64,000 bases of DNA from CAVQBJ01 sp963724405 (GCA_963724405.1 CAVRUQ010000003.1:930001-994000), one strand, 5' to 3'. Positions 43,144 to 51,333 are shown, counted from the stretch's first letter. Numbers and translations: made by a program. Notes: generated by a model from the letters alone, not told the origin.

Positions 43144-43989
43144 TCAACCCCGCCGACGGGCGGGGAGATCGAGGGCGTCGACCGGCCCGGCGCCAGCCCC
43201 CACGTCGCGCAGCCCGTGCGCGACCGCATCGCCGCAGAGCGCGCGGGCCGCCTCGGCGGCGGCCAGCGGGGGACGCCCGAGCGCGAGCTGGGCGGCAAGC
43301 ACCGACGAATGGGTGCAGCCGGAGCCGTGCGCCGCCCCGTCGGCGTGGCGCACGCCGGCAAGCATGTGGACGTGCTCGCCGTCGTAGAGCACGTCGGTCG
43401 CCTCGCGACGATGCCCCCCGGTGAGCACGACGATCGCGGGCCCGAGCGCGCGCAGGGCGTGCACGAGCGCGAGGATCTCGTCCTCGTCCTCCGCCGGCGC
43501 CTCGGCCGGCGGCTCGCTGCCGACGAGCACGCGGGCCTCGGGCAGGTTGGGCGTCACGACGGTCGAGCGCGGCAGCATCTCGCGCACGAGCCCCTCGTGC
43601 GCGTCCTCGTCGAGCAGCCGCGCCCCCGATTCGGACACCATCACCGGGTCGAGCACGACCGGCGTGCCGGCCGGCAGCTCGTCGAGCGCGCGCGCGACGG
43701 CACGAATCGTCTCCACCGAGCCGAGCATGCCCACCTTGACCGCGTCGATCCCGATGTCCGACGCGACCGCCCGCACCTGGGCGAGGATGATCTCGGGCGG
43801 AACGGTGTGTACTGCGGTGACGCCCACCGTGTTCTGTGCGGTGATCGCCGTGATCGCGGTCATACCGTGCACGCCGCAGCGCGCGAACGCCTTCAGGTCG
43901 GCCTGGATGCCGGCGCCGCCGCCCGAGTCCGACCCGGCGATCGACAGCACCCGGGGGGTTCGCCATGGGTCATGTCCTGCGCCTGACAC
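43144..43989 (-). CDS. thiD: hydroxymethylpyrimidine/phosphomethylpyrimidine kinase
   Basis: A 281-aa kinase of the ThiD family (ribokinase fold) that phosphorylates HMP and HMP-P in thiamine synthesis. Motifs: SIAGSDSGGGAGIQADLKAF at the N-terminus, AITAQNTVGV, VVLDPVMVSESG, TPNLPEARVL and the anion-hole/catalytic segment HGSGCTHSSVLAAQLA. An extra acidic stretch (AEAPAEDEDE) is inserted near residue 165. The start at GTG 43989 is accepted. No thi-box riboswitch was seen in the short gap before it. It follows dprA on the same strand. Confidence 0.93.
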   Translation of the reverse strand: MSGAGHDPWRTPRVLSIAGSDSGGGAGIQADLKAFARCGVHGMTAITAITAQNTVGVTAVHTVPPEIILAQVRAVASDIGIDAVKVGMLGSVETIRAVARALDELPAGTPVVLDPVMVSESGARLLDEDAHEGLVREMLPRSTVVTPNLPEARVLVGSEPPAEAPAEDEDEILALVHALRALGPAIVVLTGGHRREATDVLYDGEHVHMLAGVRHADGAAHGSGCTHSSVLAAQLALGRPPLAAAEAARALCGDAVAHGLRDVGAGAGPVDALDLPARRRG

Positions 43990-44029
43990 TCCGCCGTGCA
44001 GGCTATCCGACGGCGCCGGCGCCGCCCGC

Positions 44030-45130
44030 TCAGCGACCGGGCACGGCCAGGTAGCGCCCGGCGAGCCCGCGGCGCACCCGGCCGAGCAGCTCGAGCTCGG
44101 TGAGGCCGGCGAGCACCTCGTCGAGCGGGCGTCCGCGCGCCGCGAGCGCCTCCGGGGTGTCGCAGCCGGCGCGCACCTGCGCGAGCAGCGCCGCGAGCGG
44201 GCCGGTCAGCCGCGGGGTCGAATCGGCGCGGCCATGTGACGCCCCCACTCCGCGGCCATGTGACGCCCCCACTCCGTACAGGAGGTCGAGCACATCGCGG
44301 GCGTCGCGCACCAGATGAGCCCCGTCGCGGATGAGCGCGTTCGTGCCGTCCGAGCGGCTCGCAGTGACCGGCCCGGGCACGGCCGCCACCTCGCGTCCGA
44401 GATCCGCCGCGTACCCGGCGGTGATGAGCGTTCCCGACCGCTCGCGAGCCTCGATGACGACGGTCACCGCGGCGAGGGCGGCGACGATCCGGTTGCGCGC
44501 CACGAACGTCCAGCGCCACGGCGCGGTAGCCGCCGGCAGCTCGGACACGAGCGCCCCCCGCGCCGCGAGGCGTGCATGCAGCGCGCGCTTGCCCGCCGGA
44601 TAGGGCACGTCGACGCCACCGGGCAGCACGGCGATCGTCGGGCCGCGCGCCTGCAGGGCCGCGTCGTGGACGATCGCGTCGATCCCCATCGCCATCCCGC
44701 TCACGACGCACACGCCGCCGGCGGCGAGCCCGCCGGCCAGCGCACGCGCGACCTCGCGCCCATAGTCGCTCGGTGCGCGCGATCCAACGACCGCCACGCA
44801 CGGAGCGGCGAGCGCGGCGAGCGCCGGCTCGACCGAGCCTCCGAGGTACAGCACCGCCGGCGGAGCGGCGAGCTCGTGCAGGCGTGCCGGGTAGGCCGGG
44901 TGGTGACGACAGAGCGCCGGCGCCGGTGTCCGCCCGTCAGCGAGCGCCGGCGCGTCCGGGAGGTCGAGCGCGCGCACGAGCGCGTCGTCGGGCAGGGACA
45001 GGAGCGCGCTCAGGCGCTCGCGGTCGCGGCGGCGGCGCTCCACGCGCCCGGCGAGCGCGGCGAGCAGCTGCGCGCGGCGTTCGCACGCGGCGCACGCGCA
45101 CGGGGACGCCGGCGGGGCGGGCGCGGTCAT
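44030..45130 (-). CDS. dprA: DNA processing protein DprA
   Basis: A 366-aa DprA/Smf protein, which loads RecA on incoming single-stranded DNA during transformation. The Rossmann-like core shows AVVGSRAPSDYGREVA, VVSGMAMGIDAIVHDAAL, GGVDVPYPAGKRAL and RSGTLITAGYAADLGREV; the C-terminal winged-helix part is the segment around LLAQVRAGCDTPEALAARG. Between core and C-terminal domain is a 24-bp tandem duplication coding GVGASHGR twice. ATG at 45130 overlaps the comM stop by four bases. With comM it forms the usual competence-linked pair. Confidence 0.93.
   Translation of the reverse strand: MTAPAPPASPCACAACERRAQLLAALAGRVERRRRDRERLSALLSLPDDALVRALDLPDAPALADGRTPAPALCRHHPAYPARLHELAAPPAVLYLGGSVEPALAALAAPCVAVVGSRAPSDYGREVARALAGGLAAGGVCVVSGMAMGIDAIVHDAALQARGPTIAVLPGGVDVPYPAGKRALHARLAARGALVSELPAATAPWRWTFVARNRIVAALAAVTVVIEARERSGTLITAGYAADLGREVAAVPGPVTASRSDGTNALIRDGAHLVRDARDVLDLLYGVGASHGRGVGASHGRADSTPRLTGPLAALLAQVRAGCDTPEALAARGRPLDEVLAGLTELELLGRVRRGLAGRYLAVPGR
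44228..44275. repeat. 24-bp perfect tandem duplication in dprA
   Basis: Two perfect adjacent copies of a 24-base unit (44228-44251 and 44252-44275), starting GCGGCCATGTGACGCCCCCA on the plus strand. They keep the reading frame and duplicate the peptide GVGASHGR in the interdomain linker of DprA. Confidence 0.92.
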
Positions 45131-46677
45131 CGTCGCCGGGCGCCCCCCGCCACGTCGGCGAACGCCCCGTCGGCGGCGCCGGCCGGGGCGTGGCGCAGCG
45201 CGAGCGCCTGGGCCAGGTGCGCGGCGCGCACGCGCTCGCTGCCGGCCAGATCGGCGACCGTGCGCGCGACGCGCAGCACGCGGCGGTGCGCCCGGGCGCT
45301 CATCAGCCCGGCGGCGTGCGCCCGGGCGATGAGCGCATCGCCGCCCCCGTCCAGCCGCGCGTGCTCGCGCAGTTCCGGCTCGCTCATGCGCGCGTTCACC
45401 CGTGTCGCGCCGCCGAGCCGCCACGCCTGACGCTCGCGCGCGGCGACGACCGCGCCTGCAGCGACCTCCGTCGTCGTCGCCGGGCCCCCGGCGAGCTCGC
45501 TCGGCGCGGGCCGGCGCAACGCGGCCATGACGTCGATCCGGTCGAGCAACGCGCCGCTCAGACGACGGCGATGGCGGGCGAGGTCCGCATCGCTGCAGTC
45601 GCAGCGCGGATCGTCGCCGCCGAGCCCGCACGGACACGGATTCGTCGCGGCGACGAGCATGAACCGCGCCGGCAGGACCGCCGTGTGCGCGGCCCGCACG
45701 ACCGCGACGCGCCCGTCCTCGAGTGGCTGGCGCAGCGCCTCGAGCGCCGCCCGCGAGAACTCCGACAGCTCATCGAGGAAGAGCACGCCGTGATGGGCGA
45801 GGACCGCCTCGCCGGGCCTGCGCGGGTTCGCCCCGCCCACGAGCCCGGCGGCGGTGACCGAGTGGTGCGGAGCGCGGAACGGCCGCCGCCGCGCGATCCC
45901 GGCCCGTGGCTCGGTCGTGGCCAGCGCGTGGATGCGGCTGACCTCGATCGCCTCGTCATCGGAGAGCTCCGGCAGCAGCCCCGGCAGGCGCCAGGCGAGC
46001 ATCGTCTTGCCGACGCCCGGCGGACCGCTCAGAAGCAGGTTGTGGGCCCCGGCCGCGGCGACGACGGCGGCCCGCACGGCCGCCGCCTGGCCGCGAACGT
46101 CGGCGAGGTCGGGCGGCGGCGGCTCCGCGCTCGCCCGCCCCGCGACCGGTCGCCGCGGCACCGGCTCGGCGCCGGCCAGGACGCGCACGGCCGTGGCGAG
46201 GTCCGCGACGGCGGCCACGACGAGGCCGGGGACGAGCGCGGCCTCGTCGGCGCGGCGCGCGGCGACGACGACCCCCTCGAGGCCCGCGCGACGCGCCGCC
46301 TCGGCCACGGCGAGCGTGCCGTCGCACGGTCGCAGCGCCCCGCCGAGCGACAGCTCGGCGAACAGGGCGAAGCGCTCGAGCCGCCCGCCGGCGAGCTGCC
46401 CGCTCGCGGCGAGCACGCCGCAGGCGAGGGCGAGGTCGAAGCCGGGACCGACCTTGCGCAGGTGGGCCGGGGCCAGGTTCGCGGTCAGGCGCTGCGCCGG
46501 GAACTGGAGGTCGGAGTTGCGGATCGCGGCCTGGACGCGCTCGCGCGACTCGCGCACCGCCGCGTCGCCGAGCCCGACCACTGAGAACGCGGGCAGGCCG
46601 GGTCGCATGTCGACCTCGACCGTCACGGCGCGAGCCTCGAGCCCGTCGAGGGCGAAGGTGCGAACGCAGGCGAGCAC
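45127..46677 (-). CDS. comM: ComM/YifB-family magnesium-chelatase-like AAA ATPase
   Basis: A 516-aa ATPase of the ComM (YifB, Mg-chelatase subunit I-like) family; ComM is a branch-migration helicase in transformation. An N-terminal Lon-like domain (VVGLGDAAVRESRERVQAAI) precedes the AAA+ core with Walker A LLSGPPGVGKTML, Walker B-like GVLFLDELSEF, and a Cys-rich insert NPCPCGLGGDDPRCDCSDAD. The C-terminal Mg-chelatase domain follows. GTG at 46677. Its 3' end overlaps dprA by four bases (ATGA), so both are translationally coupled. Confidence 0.95.
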   Translation of the reverse strand: MLACVRTFALDGLEARAVTVEVDMRPGLPAFSVVGLGDAAVRESRERVQAAIRNSDLQFPAQRLTANLAPAHLRKVGPGFDLALACGVLAASGQLAGGRLERFALFAELSLGGALRPCDGTLAVAEAARRAGLEGVVVAARRADEAALVPGLVVAAVADLATAVRVLAGAEPVPRRPVAGRASAEPPPPDLADVRGQAAAVRAAVVAAAGAHNLLLSGPPGVGKTMLAWRLPGLLPELSDDEAIEVSRIHALATTEPRAGIARRRPFRAPHHSVTAAGLVGGANPRRPGEAVLAHHGVLFLDELSEFSRAALEALRQPLEDGRVAVVRAAHTAVLPARFMLVAATNPCPCGLGGDDPRCDCSDADLARHRRRLSGALLDRIDVMAALRRPAPSELAGGPATTTEVAAGAVVAARERQAWRLGGATRVNARMSEPELREHARLDGGGDALIARAHAAGLMSARAHRRVLRVARTVADLAGSERVRAAHLAQALALRHAPAGAADGAFADVAGGARRR

Positions 46678-46770
46678 GGGTGGTAAGGCTGGCGCGCGCT
46701 GCGTGTCGTCGGGCTGCCGGCGGTCACGACCGCGGCACGGGAGCGTGTCGGCCGTGAACGGCGCCCGGGC

Positions 46771-46972
46771 GGTCGACCCGCGCGTGACGCGGGCGACACG
46801 CCGCGCGCGCCCGCGTCACACCTGCGCGCCCGGACCGGCGCAGAGGCCGAAGGTTGTTCGATCTTCTTCCATGGTGCGAGAAGATCGAACAACCTTCGCG
46901 CTGCGGCGGGGGGCGCGTTGCGCACCGGTCACACGGGAAGCGGTGCGGTCGACCCGCGCGTGACGCGGGCGA
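46771..46972. repeat. pair of 26-bp direct repeats flanking a hairpin
   Basis: The same 26 bases, beginning GGTCGACCCGCGCGTGACGC, occur at 46771-46796 and again at 46947-46972, 176 bases apart, with no mismatch. The perfect palindrome lies between them about 51 and 48 bases from either copy. Confidence 0.9.
46848..46898. repeat. perfect 20-bp inverted repeat, hairpin family copy 2
   Basis: Arms CGAAGGTTGTTCGATCTTCT (46848-46867) and its exact complement (46879-46898) flank an 11-base loop TCCATGGTGCG. The inner stem GATCTTCT and the loop start TCCA are shared with the hairpin at 63531-63569. No T-run follows either arm, and both neighbouring genes start outward. Confidence 0.9.
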
Positions 46973-47020
46973 AACACAGCACGCATCGCCGTCACACGCG
47001 GGCGCCTACCGTGCCGAGTC

Positions 47021-47443
47021 ATGCGCCCGCAAGCCGATCCGCGCGGTGCCCTGGGACGTCGGGGCGAGGAGCTTGCGCTCGCTCACCTGCGCGCGCTCGG
47101 CGCGCAGCTCGTCGAGCGCAACCACCGGACGCGAGCGGGCGAGATCGACCTCATCGTCCGCGACGGGCGCACGCTCGTGTTCGTCGAGGTCAAGACGCGG
47201 CGGCTCCGCGCCGGCGCGTCGCGTGCCGGCCCATCGCGGGTTGGCCCGGGACCGCCGGCCGACGCGCCGCTGCTCGGAATCCGCGCCGCTCAGCGCCGGC
47301 GCCTGCGCCGCCTCGCGGTCGCGTGGCTGGCCGACCACGCGCCGTCGCCCCGCGCGCAGGAGCTGCGCTTCGACGCGATCGGCGTGCTGCTCGACGAGGA
47401 CGACCGGCTCGTGCGCCTCGATCACCTCGAGGGTGCGTTGTGA
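47021..47443 (+). CDS. yraN: YraN family (UPF0102) endonuclease-like protein
   Basis: A 140-aa protein of the YraN/UPF0102 family with a PD-(D/E)xK-nuclease-like core: LGRRGEELALAHL, RNHRTRAGEIDLIVRDG and LVFVEVKTRR, where Glu, Asp and ExK form the presumed active site. The biochemical role is not settled. In most bacteria yraN lies between rnhB and comM on the same strand. Here it holds that position but is inverted, reading away from comM and converging on rnhB with a 30-base gap. ATG at 47021. Confidence 0.9.
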   Translation: MRPQADPRGALGRRGEELALAHLRALGAQLVERNHRTRAGEIDLIVRDGRTLVFVEVKTRRLRAGASRAGPSRVGPGPPADAPLLGIRAAQRRRLRRLAVAWLADHAPSPRAQELRFDAIGVLLDEDDRLVRLDHLEGAL

Positions 47444-47473
47444 GCCGGCCCCGGGCGCCGCCCGGCGGGAGCC

Positions 47474-48100
47474 TCACCCGCCGGCGAGGGTGAGCTGCTG
47501 ATAGGCGAGCGACTGGAAGGACATGCGATGCAGCGGGGACACCCCCTGCCGCAGGATCGCCTCCCGATGCTCGGGCGTGGAGTAGCCGACGTGCTCGGCG
47601 AATCCCCAGCCGGGGTGCCGGGCGTCGGCGCCGTGCATGTAGCGGTCGCGCGTCACCTTCGCGACAATCGAGGCCGCGGCGATCGCGGCACTCGTTGCGT
47701 CCCCCTCGACGACCGCGCGCTGCTCGAAACCGAAGTCCGGGACCCGGAAGCCGTCGACGAGGCACAGGCACCCCTCGCGCGCGACCCCGCGCAGGGCGTC
47801 GCGCAGGGCGGCGAGATTGGTCACGTGCAGCCCCCGATCGTCGATGCCGCGCACGCAACGCGAAATGACCATCACGCGGGCGGCGCTGCGCAGGACGTGC
47901 GGGTACAGCTCCTCGCGGGCCTCGGGGGTGTGCTGCTTGGAGTCGTTGAGCGCGCTCAGCGCGCGCCGGTCGCGAACCGACAGCGAGTCGTAGTCGAACA
48001 GCACGGCGGCCGCGACGAGCGGGCCGGCGAGGCATCCGCGGCCGGCCTCGTCGGCCCCGGCGACCCAGCGCACGTCGAGACGCCGGTCGAAGGCGAACAG
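47474..48100 (-). CDS. rnhB: ribonuclease HII
   Basis: A type 2 RNase H that cuts at ribonucleotides in DNA. Catalytic motifs: WVAGADEAGRGCLAGPLVAA (Asp, Glu), LCLVDGF (Asp), and IVAKVTRDRYM plus HPGWGFAEHVGYSTPEH near the C-terminus. About 200 aa, normal length. The start is uncertain: CTG at 48100 gives the N-terminus LFAFDRRL usual for the family, GTG at 48073 is the first canonical codon after lepB, and ATG at 48179 would overlap lepB by 45 bases. It follows lepB closely and converges with yraN. Confidence 0.92.
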   Translation of the reverse strand: MFAFDRRLDVRWVAGADEAGRGCLAGPLVAAAVLFDYDSLSVRDRRALSALNDSKQHTPEAREELYPHVLRSAARVMVISRCVRGIDDRGLHVTNLAALRDALRGVAREGCLCLVDGFRVPDFGFEQRAVVEGDATSAAIAAASIVAKVTRDRYMHGADARHPGWGFAEHVGYSTPEHREAILRQGVSPLHRMSFQSLAYQQLTLAGG

Positions 48101-48134
48101 TCGCCGCCCGCTGCGCGCGCGCCGGCGCGCGGCC

Positions 48135-48734
48135 TTAGAGGATCCCGATGCGGTCGGGCGGCCAGTAGGTGGCGAAGGCATTGCCGATGATCCACTTGGC
48201 GGGGACGGGTCCCCAGAACCGGCTGTCGTCGGACTCGCCACGGTTGTCGCCCATCATGAACCACATGCCGGGCGGAATCTTGATCTGCGTCGGCAGGTTG
48301 CAGGCCGGCGTTCCCGGTGAGCAGGGATTGATGTAGGAGTCCTTTTCCTGCACGCCGTTGCGGATCACGTGGCCGTCCTTGATCGAGATCACGTCACCGG
48401 GCCCGGCGACGATCCGCTTGATGAAGTTCTCGCTCGACTCGGCGCTCTCGGGCATGTCGCAGGGGGCCGTCATCGGGTGCGGTGCGCCGCACACCTCGCT
48501 CTCGGCGTCACGCGGCGGATGGAAGACGGCGATCTCGCCGACGTGCGGCGATCCGATGAGGCGATTGACGAGCACCCGCTGGCCGATCGCAAGCGTCGGC
48601 TCCATCGAGGAGCTCGGGATCCGGTAGGGCTTGACGACGAACGCCTGGATGCCGAGCGCCAGCAGCAGCGCCACGACGACGATCCCTACGAGCTCGATGA
48701 GGGAGTTGACCGTGGACTTTTGTCTGGTCTTCAC
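48135..48734 (-). CDS. lepB: signal peptidase I
   Basis: A 199-aa type I signal peptidase that removes signal peptides at the outer face of the membrane. One N-terminal helix (ELVGIVVVALLLALGIQAF), then the catalytic Ser in IPSSSMEPTL, the Lys general base in NFIKRIVAGPGDVI, and MMGDNRGESDDSRFWGPVP near the C-terminus. Two cysteine pairs lie in the periplasmic part (VCGAP/PCDMP and NPCSP/ACNLP). GTG at 48734 overlaps the rplS stop by four bases, so its translation is coupled to ribosomal protein L19. Confidence 0.95.
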   Translation of the reverse strand: MKTRQKSTVNSLIELVGIVVVALLLALGIQAFVVKPYRIPSSSMEPTLAIGQRVLVNRLIGSPHVGEIAVFHPPRDAESEVCGAPHPMTAPCDMPESAESSENFIKRIVAGPGDVISIKDGHVIRNGVQEKDSYINPCSPGTPACNLPTQIKIPPGMWFMMGDNRGESDDSRFWGPVPAKWIIGNAFATYWPPDRIGIL

Positions 48735-49366
48735 GGGGATCCGTCGCCGGCGGGTCCCCCCTCGGGAGCCTCGTCGGCGGCGGAGGCGTCGGCCTCGGCC
48801 GCGGGCGCCGCGGACTCGGTCGGCGCCTCGGCGTCCGCCTCGGTCGCGGCATCCTGCGCAACCTCGTGGGCCGCCTCGGTCCCGGCGGCCGTGTCGGGTG
48901 CGGCCGTCGCCTGCTCGGGCGCCGTCGCCTCGGCCTCGGCAGTCTCGATCGGCTCCTCGTCCGGAGCCGGCGCCTCCTCGGCCTCGTGCAGCAGGCCGGG
49001 CTGCACGGCGGTCTCGGGACCGACGTAGCGGCGCTCGCGCACCCGGGCGCGCTTGCCGACGCGGTCGCGGAGGTAGTAGAGCTTCGCGCGGCGCACGTCA
49101 CCGCGGGCCGCGATCTCTATCCTCTCGATCTTCGGCGAGTGAACCGGGAACGTCCGCTCGACCCCGACGCCGAAGGACTGCTTGCGCACGGTGAACGTCT
49201 CGCGCGCGCCGTGGCCCTGGCGCTTGATGACCACGCCCTCGAACACCTGGGTACGGCGACGCGTGCCCTCGATCACCTGGAAGTGAACCTTGACCCGGTC
49301 GCCGGCGGCGAAGTCGGGGACGCGGCGCAACTGCGCACGCTCGAGTTGTTCGATGACGCTGCTCAT
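48731..49366 (-). CDS. rplS: ribosomal protein L19 with long acidic C-terminal extension
   Basis: The first ~112 residues are a full L19 (MSSVIEQLERAQLRRVPDF, DRVKVHFQVIEGTRRRTQ, VRRAKLYYLRDRVGKRARV). L19 lies at the 30S-50S interface. An extra ~98 residues follow, made almost only of Ala, Glu, Asp, Pro and Thr, probably disordered. Standard L19 has about 115 residues, so this tail is unusual but similar Ala/Glu tails are known in some actinobacteria. ATG at 49366 matches the family start. The stop overlaps lepB by four bases. Confidence 0.95.
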   Translation of the reverse strand: MSSVIEQLERAQLRRVPDFAAGDRVKVHFQVIEGTRRRTQVFEGVVIKRQGHGARETFTVRKQSFGVGVERTFPVHSPKIERIEIAARGDVRRAKLYYLRDRVGKRARVRERRYVGPETAVQPGLLHEAEEAPAPDEEPIETAEAEATAPEQATAAPDTAAGTEAAHEVAQDAATEADAEAPTESAAPAAEADASAADEAPEGGPAGDGSP

Positions 49367-49579
49367 GCTGGGAAAGGAATGCACTCGGTCCGGGCGCGTC
49401 CAAACGCGGACGGCACCACCGGCGCGAGCGCTAATGGTAGCGGCCCGCAGCGCGCGGCGGGTTCGGAACCGTGCGCGACGCCGTTCGGGCGGTGCATGAC
49501 CATCCCGGCGACGGGCCGCGCGGCGCCCCGGGCCGGCTCGAGGCGCGGTCGGCAGCGCCGCCCGCGCGACCGCCGATGC

Positions 49580-50278
49580 TCACTGCTCGGGCGCGGGAGA
49601 CGACGGCTCGGCGCCGCGCTCGCGACTGCGCTCGCGGCGCCAGTGACGGATCCGTTCGTGATGACCGGACAGGAGCACCTCGGGCACGCGCCAGCCGCGG
49701 TACTCGGCCGGGCGGGTGTAGTGCGGGTACTCGGGATCGCCACCGAGCGCGGCGCTGAACGACTCCTCGACGGCGGAGTCGGCGTGGCCGAGAGCACCCG
49801 GAAGCTTGCGCAGGACCGCGTCGCAGACGACCATCGCCGCGAGCTCGCCGCCGGCGAGGACGTACCGCCCGATCGACAGCGTGTCGCTCGCGAAGTGCTG
49901 GATGATGCGCTCGTCGAAGCCCTCGTAGCGTCCGCAGAGCAGCGTCAGCGCCGGCTCGGCGGCGAGCTCCTCCACGTAGGCGTCATCGAGCAGGCGCCCG
50001 CCGGGTACGAGCGCGATGACCCGCCGGCCAGCACGCAGCTCGGTCGGATCGGCGCCGTAGCGCGCGCGCAGCGCCGCGTCGAGCACATCGACGCGCAGCA
50101 CCATCCCGGCCCCGCCGCCGAACGGCGTGTCGTCGACCTGCCCGCCGCTGAGCGGCGTCGTCTCGCGGAAGTTGACGCACTCCAGGCGCGCGCCGGCCTC
50201 GAGCGCATTGGCGATGTGCCGCTGCTCGGCGAACCAGCCGAACCACTCGGGGAAGAGCGTGAACACGTCGATCTCCAC
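49580..50278 (-). CDS. trmD: tRNA (guanine37-N1)-methyltransferase
   Basis: A 232-aa SPOUT-class methyltransferase that makes m1G37 in tRNA. The trefoil-knot SAM site is visible in LTLLCGRYEGFDERI and SIGRYVLAGGELAAM; the N-terminus MEIDVFTLFPEWF and PLSGGQVDDTPFGGGAGMVL and the C-terminal VPEVLLSGHHERIRHWRRE are all as expected. GTG at 50278 overlaps the rimM stop by one base (TAGTG). It is part of the rpsP-khpA-rimM-trmD-rplS series; the 213-base gap to rplS could hold a separate promoter. Confidence 0.96.
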   Translation of the reverse strand: MEIDVFTLFPEWFGWFAEQRHIANALEAGARLECVNFRETTPLSGGQVDDTPFGGGAGMVLRVDVLDAALRARYGADPTELRAGRRVIALVPGGRLLDDAYVEELAAEPALTLLCGRYEGFDERIIQHFASDTLSIGRYVLAGGELAAMVVCDAVLRKLPGALGHADSAVEESFSAALGGDPEYPHYTRPAEYRGWRVPEVLLSGHHERIRHWRRERSRERGAEPSSPAPEQ

Positions 50279-50781
50279 TACTCGCCCTCCAACCCGAGGA
50301 AGGCCGCCCGCACGAGGATCTCCCGGGCGGGCACGTCGATGCGGTCGATCGCGTCGCGCACGAGCGGGACGAGCAGCTCTCCCCCATCGTCGCGCCGCAC
50401 CTGCAGCGCCTCGCAGGAGGGCAGCGCGAGCAGCTTGGAGACGGTGCCCAGGCGACGTTCGCCGGCGAGCACGAGGCAGCCCTCGAGGTCGTGGGCCCAG
50501 TACTCGTCCTCGGCGAGCGGCGCCGTATCGGCGACGCCGACGTGCAGCGACCGGCCGCGGAGCGCCTCGGCCCCCGCGCGGGTGTCGGTCTCCTCGACGC
50601 GCAGGATCGGCCGCTCGGCGGTCCCGGCGCGCCGGACGATCTCCCGCCGCTGCCCGTCGATGAGCACGAAGTCGCCCTCGCCCGGCAGCCGCGGGGTCGG
50701 TCGCGTGACGTGGAAGCTTCCGTCGAGCCCGTGTGGACGGCCGACGCGCCCGACCTCGAGACGGCCCTGCGGCGAGGCCAT
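50278..50781 (-). CDS. rimM: ribosome maturation factor RimM
   Basis: A 167-aa protein with an N-terminal RimM domain (LEVGRVGRPHGLDGSFHV) and a C-terminal PRC barrel (ALQVRRDDGGELLVPLVRDA, then PAREILVRA). RimM assists 30S head assembly with ribosomal protein S19. ATG at 50781 was preferred to a TTG two codons upstream. It starts 9 bases after the KH gene and is followed by trmD with one base of overlap. Confidence 0.93.
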   Translation of the reverse strand: MASPQGRLEVGRVGRPHGLDGSFHVTRPTPRLPGEGDFVLIDGQRREIVRRAGTAERPILRVEETDTRAGAEALRGRSLHVGVADTAPLAEDEYWAHDLEGCLVLAGERRLGTVSKLLALPSCEALQVRRDDGGELLVPLVRDAIDRIDVPAREILVRAAFLGLEGE

Positions 50782-50789
50782 CGGCAAGC

Positions 50790-51038
50790 TCAGTCGACGA
50801 TGTCGACGAGGACCCGCCGATTCTCGCTCACGGCCGCCGCCTTGACGACCGTGCGCAGCGCCTGGGCGGTGCGACCCCCGCGCCCGATGACCTTGCCGTA
50901 GTCCTCCGGGCCGACGCTCAGCTCGAGCACGAGCGTGCCGTCGTCCTCCTCGAACTGCTCCACCGAGACGGCTTCGGGGTCGTCGACGAGCCCCTCGGCG
51001 AGGTACTCAAGGAGATCTCGGAGAACGTCGCTGGCCAC
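50790..51038 (-). CDS. khpA: KH-domain RNA-binding protein KhpA
   Basis: An 82-aa single KH domain protein. The GxxG loop is in YGKVIGRGGRTAQALRTVVK, and the start ASDVLRDLLEYLAEGLVDDP is typical of the family (YlqC/KhpA). These proteins bind RNA, usually with KhpB/Jag, and affect cell division. GTG at 51038. It lies between rpsP (40 bases) and rimM (8 bases), the standard place. Confidence 0.95.
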   Translation of the reverse strand: MASDVLRDLLEYLAEGLVDDPEAVSVEQFEEDDGTLVLELSVGPEDYGKVIGRGGRTAQALRTVVKAAAVSENRRVLVDIVD

Positions 51039-51078
51039 TGTCTGACAGGCGCCGCTCGCGCCGCCCGCGGTGGGCGGG

Positions 51079-51333
51079 CTAGCCGCGACCGACCTCGATG
51101 CCCTGGATGCGCAAGAGGTGGCGCACCTGGTTGGAGGGCTGCGCGCCCCGGGCCAACCAGCTCTGCGCGCGCTCCGCGTCGATCGAGATCGTCGACGGGT
51201 TGGTCTGCGCGTCGTAGCTGCCGATCGTCTCGATCACCCGACCGTCGCGCGGTGAGCGCTGATCGGCGACGACGACACGCCAGACCGGGTCGTTCCTGCC
51301 GCCCACTCGGGTGAGCCTCAGCCTTACTGCCAC
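51079..51333 (-). CDS. rpsP: ribosomal protein S16
   Basis: An 84-aa S16 protein: AVRLRLTRVGGRNDPVWRVV, ADQRSPRDGRVIETIGSYD and the tail QPSNQVRHLLRIQGIEVG agree with the family over the full length. GTG at 51333. It heads the rpsP-khpA-rimM-trmD series. An inverted repeat lies 131 bases before the start, between ffh and rpsP. Confidence 0.97.
   Translation of the reverse strand: MAVRLRLTRVGGRNDPVWRVVVADQRSPRDGRVIETIGSYDAQTNPSTISIDAERAQSWLARGAQPSNQVRHLLRIQGIEVGRG

Larger units (their letters stand above)
46678..47020. other. divergent comM/yraN intergenic region with hairpin and direct repeats
   Basis: A gap of 343 bases between comM (minus) and yraN (plus). It holds a perfect 20-bp hairpin at 46848-46898 and a 26-bp direct repeat on each side of it (46771-46796 and 46947-46972). 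No coding region is supported. Because both neighbours start outward, promoters must lie here and the hairpin is not an ordinary terminator of a flanking gene. Confidence 0.7.

Noticed and set aside
43990..44029. TPP riboswitch in front of thiD
   Set aside because: Only 40 bases separate dprA and thiD, too short for the element, and no thi-box sequence is seen.
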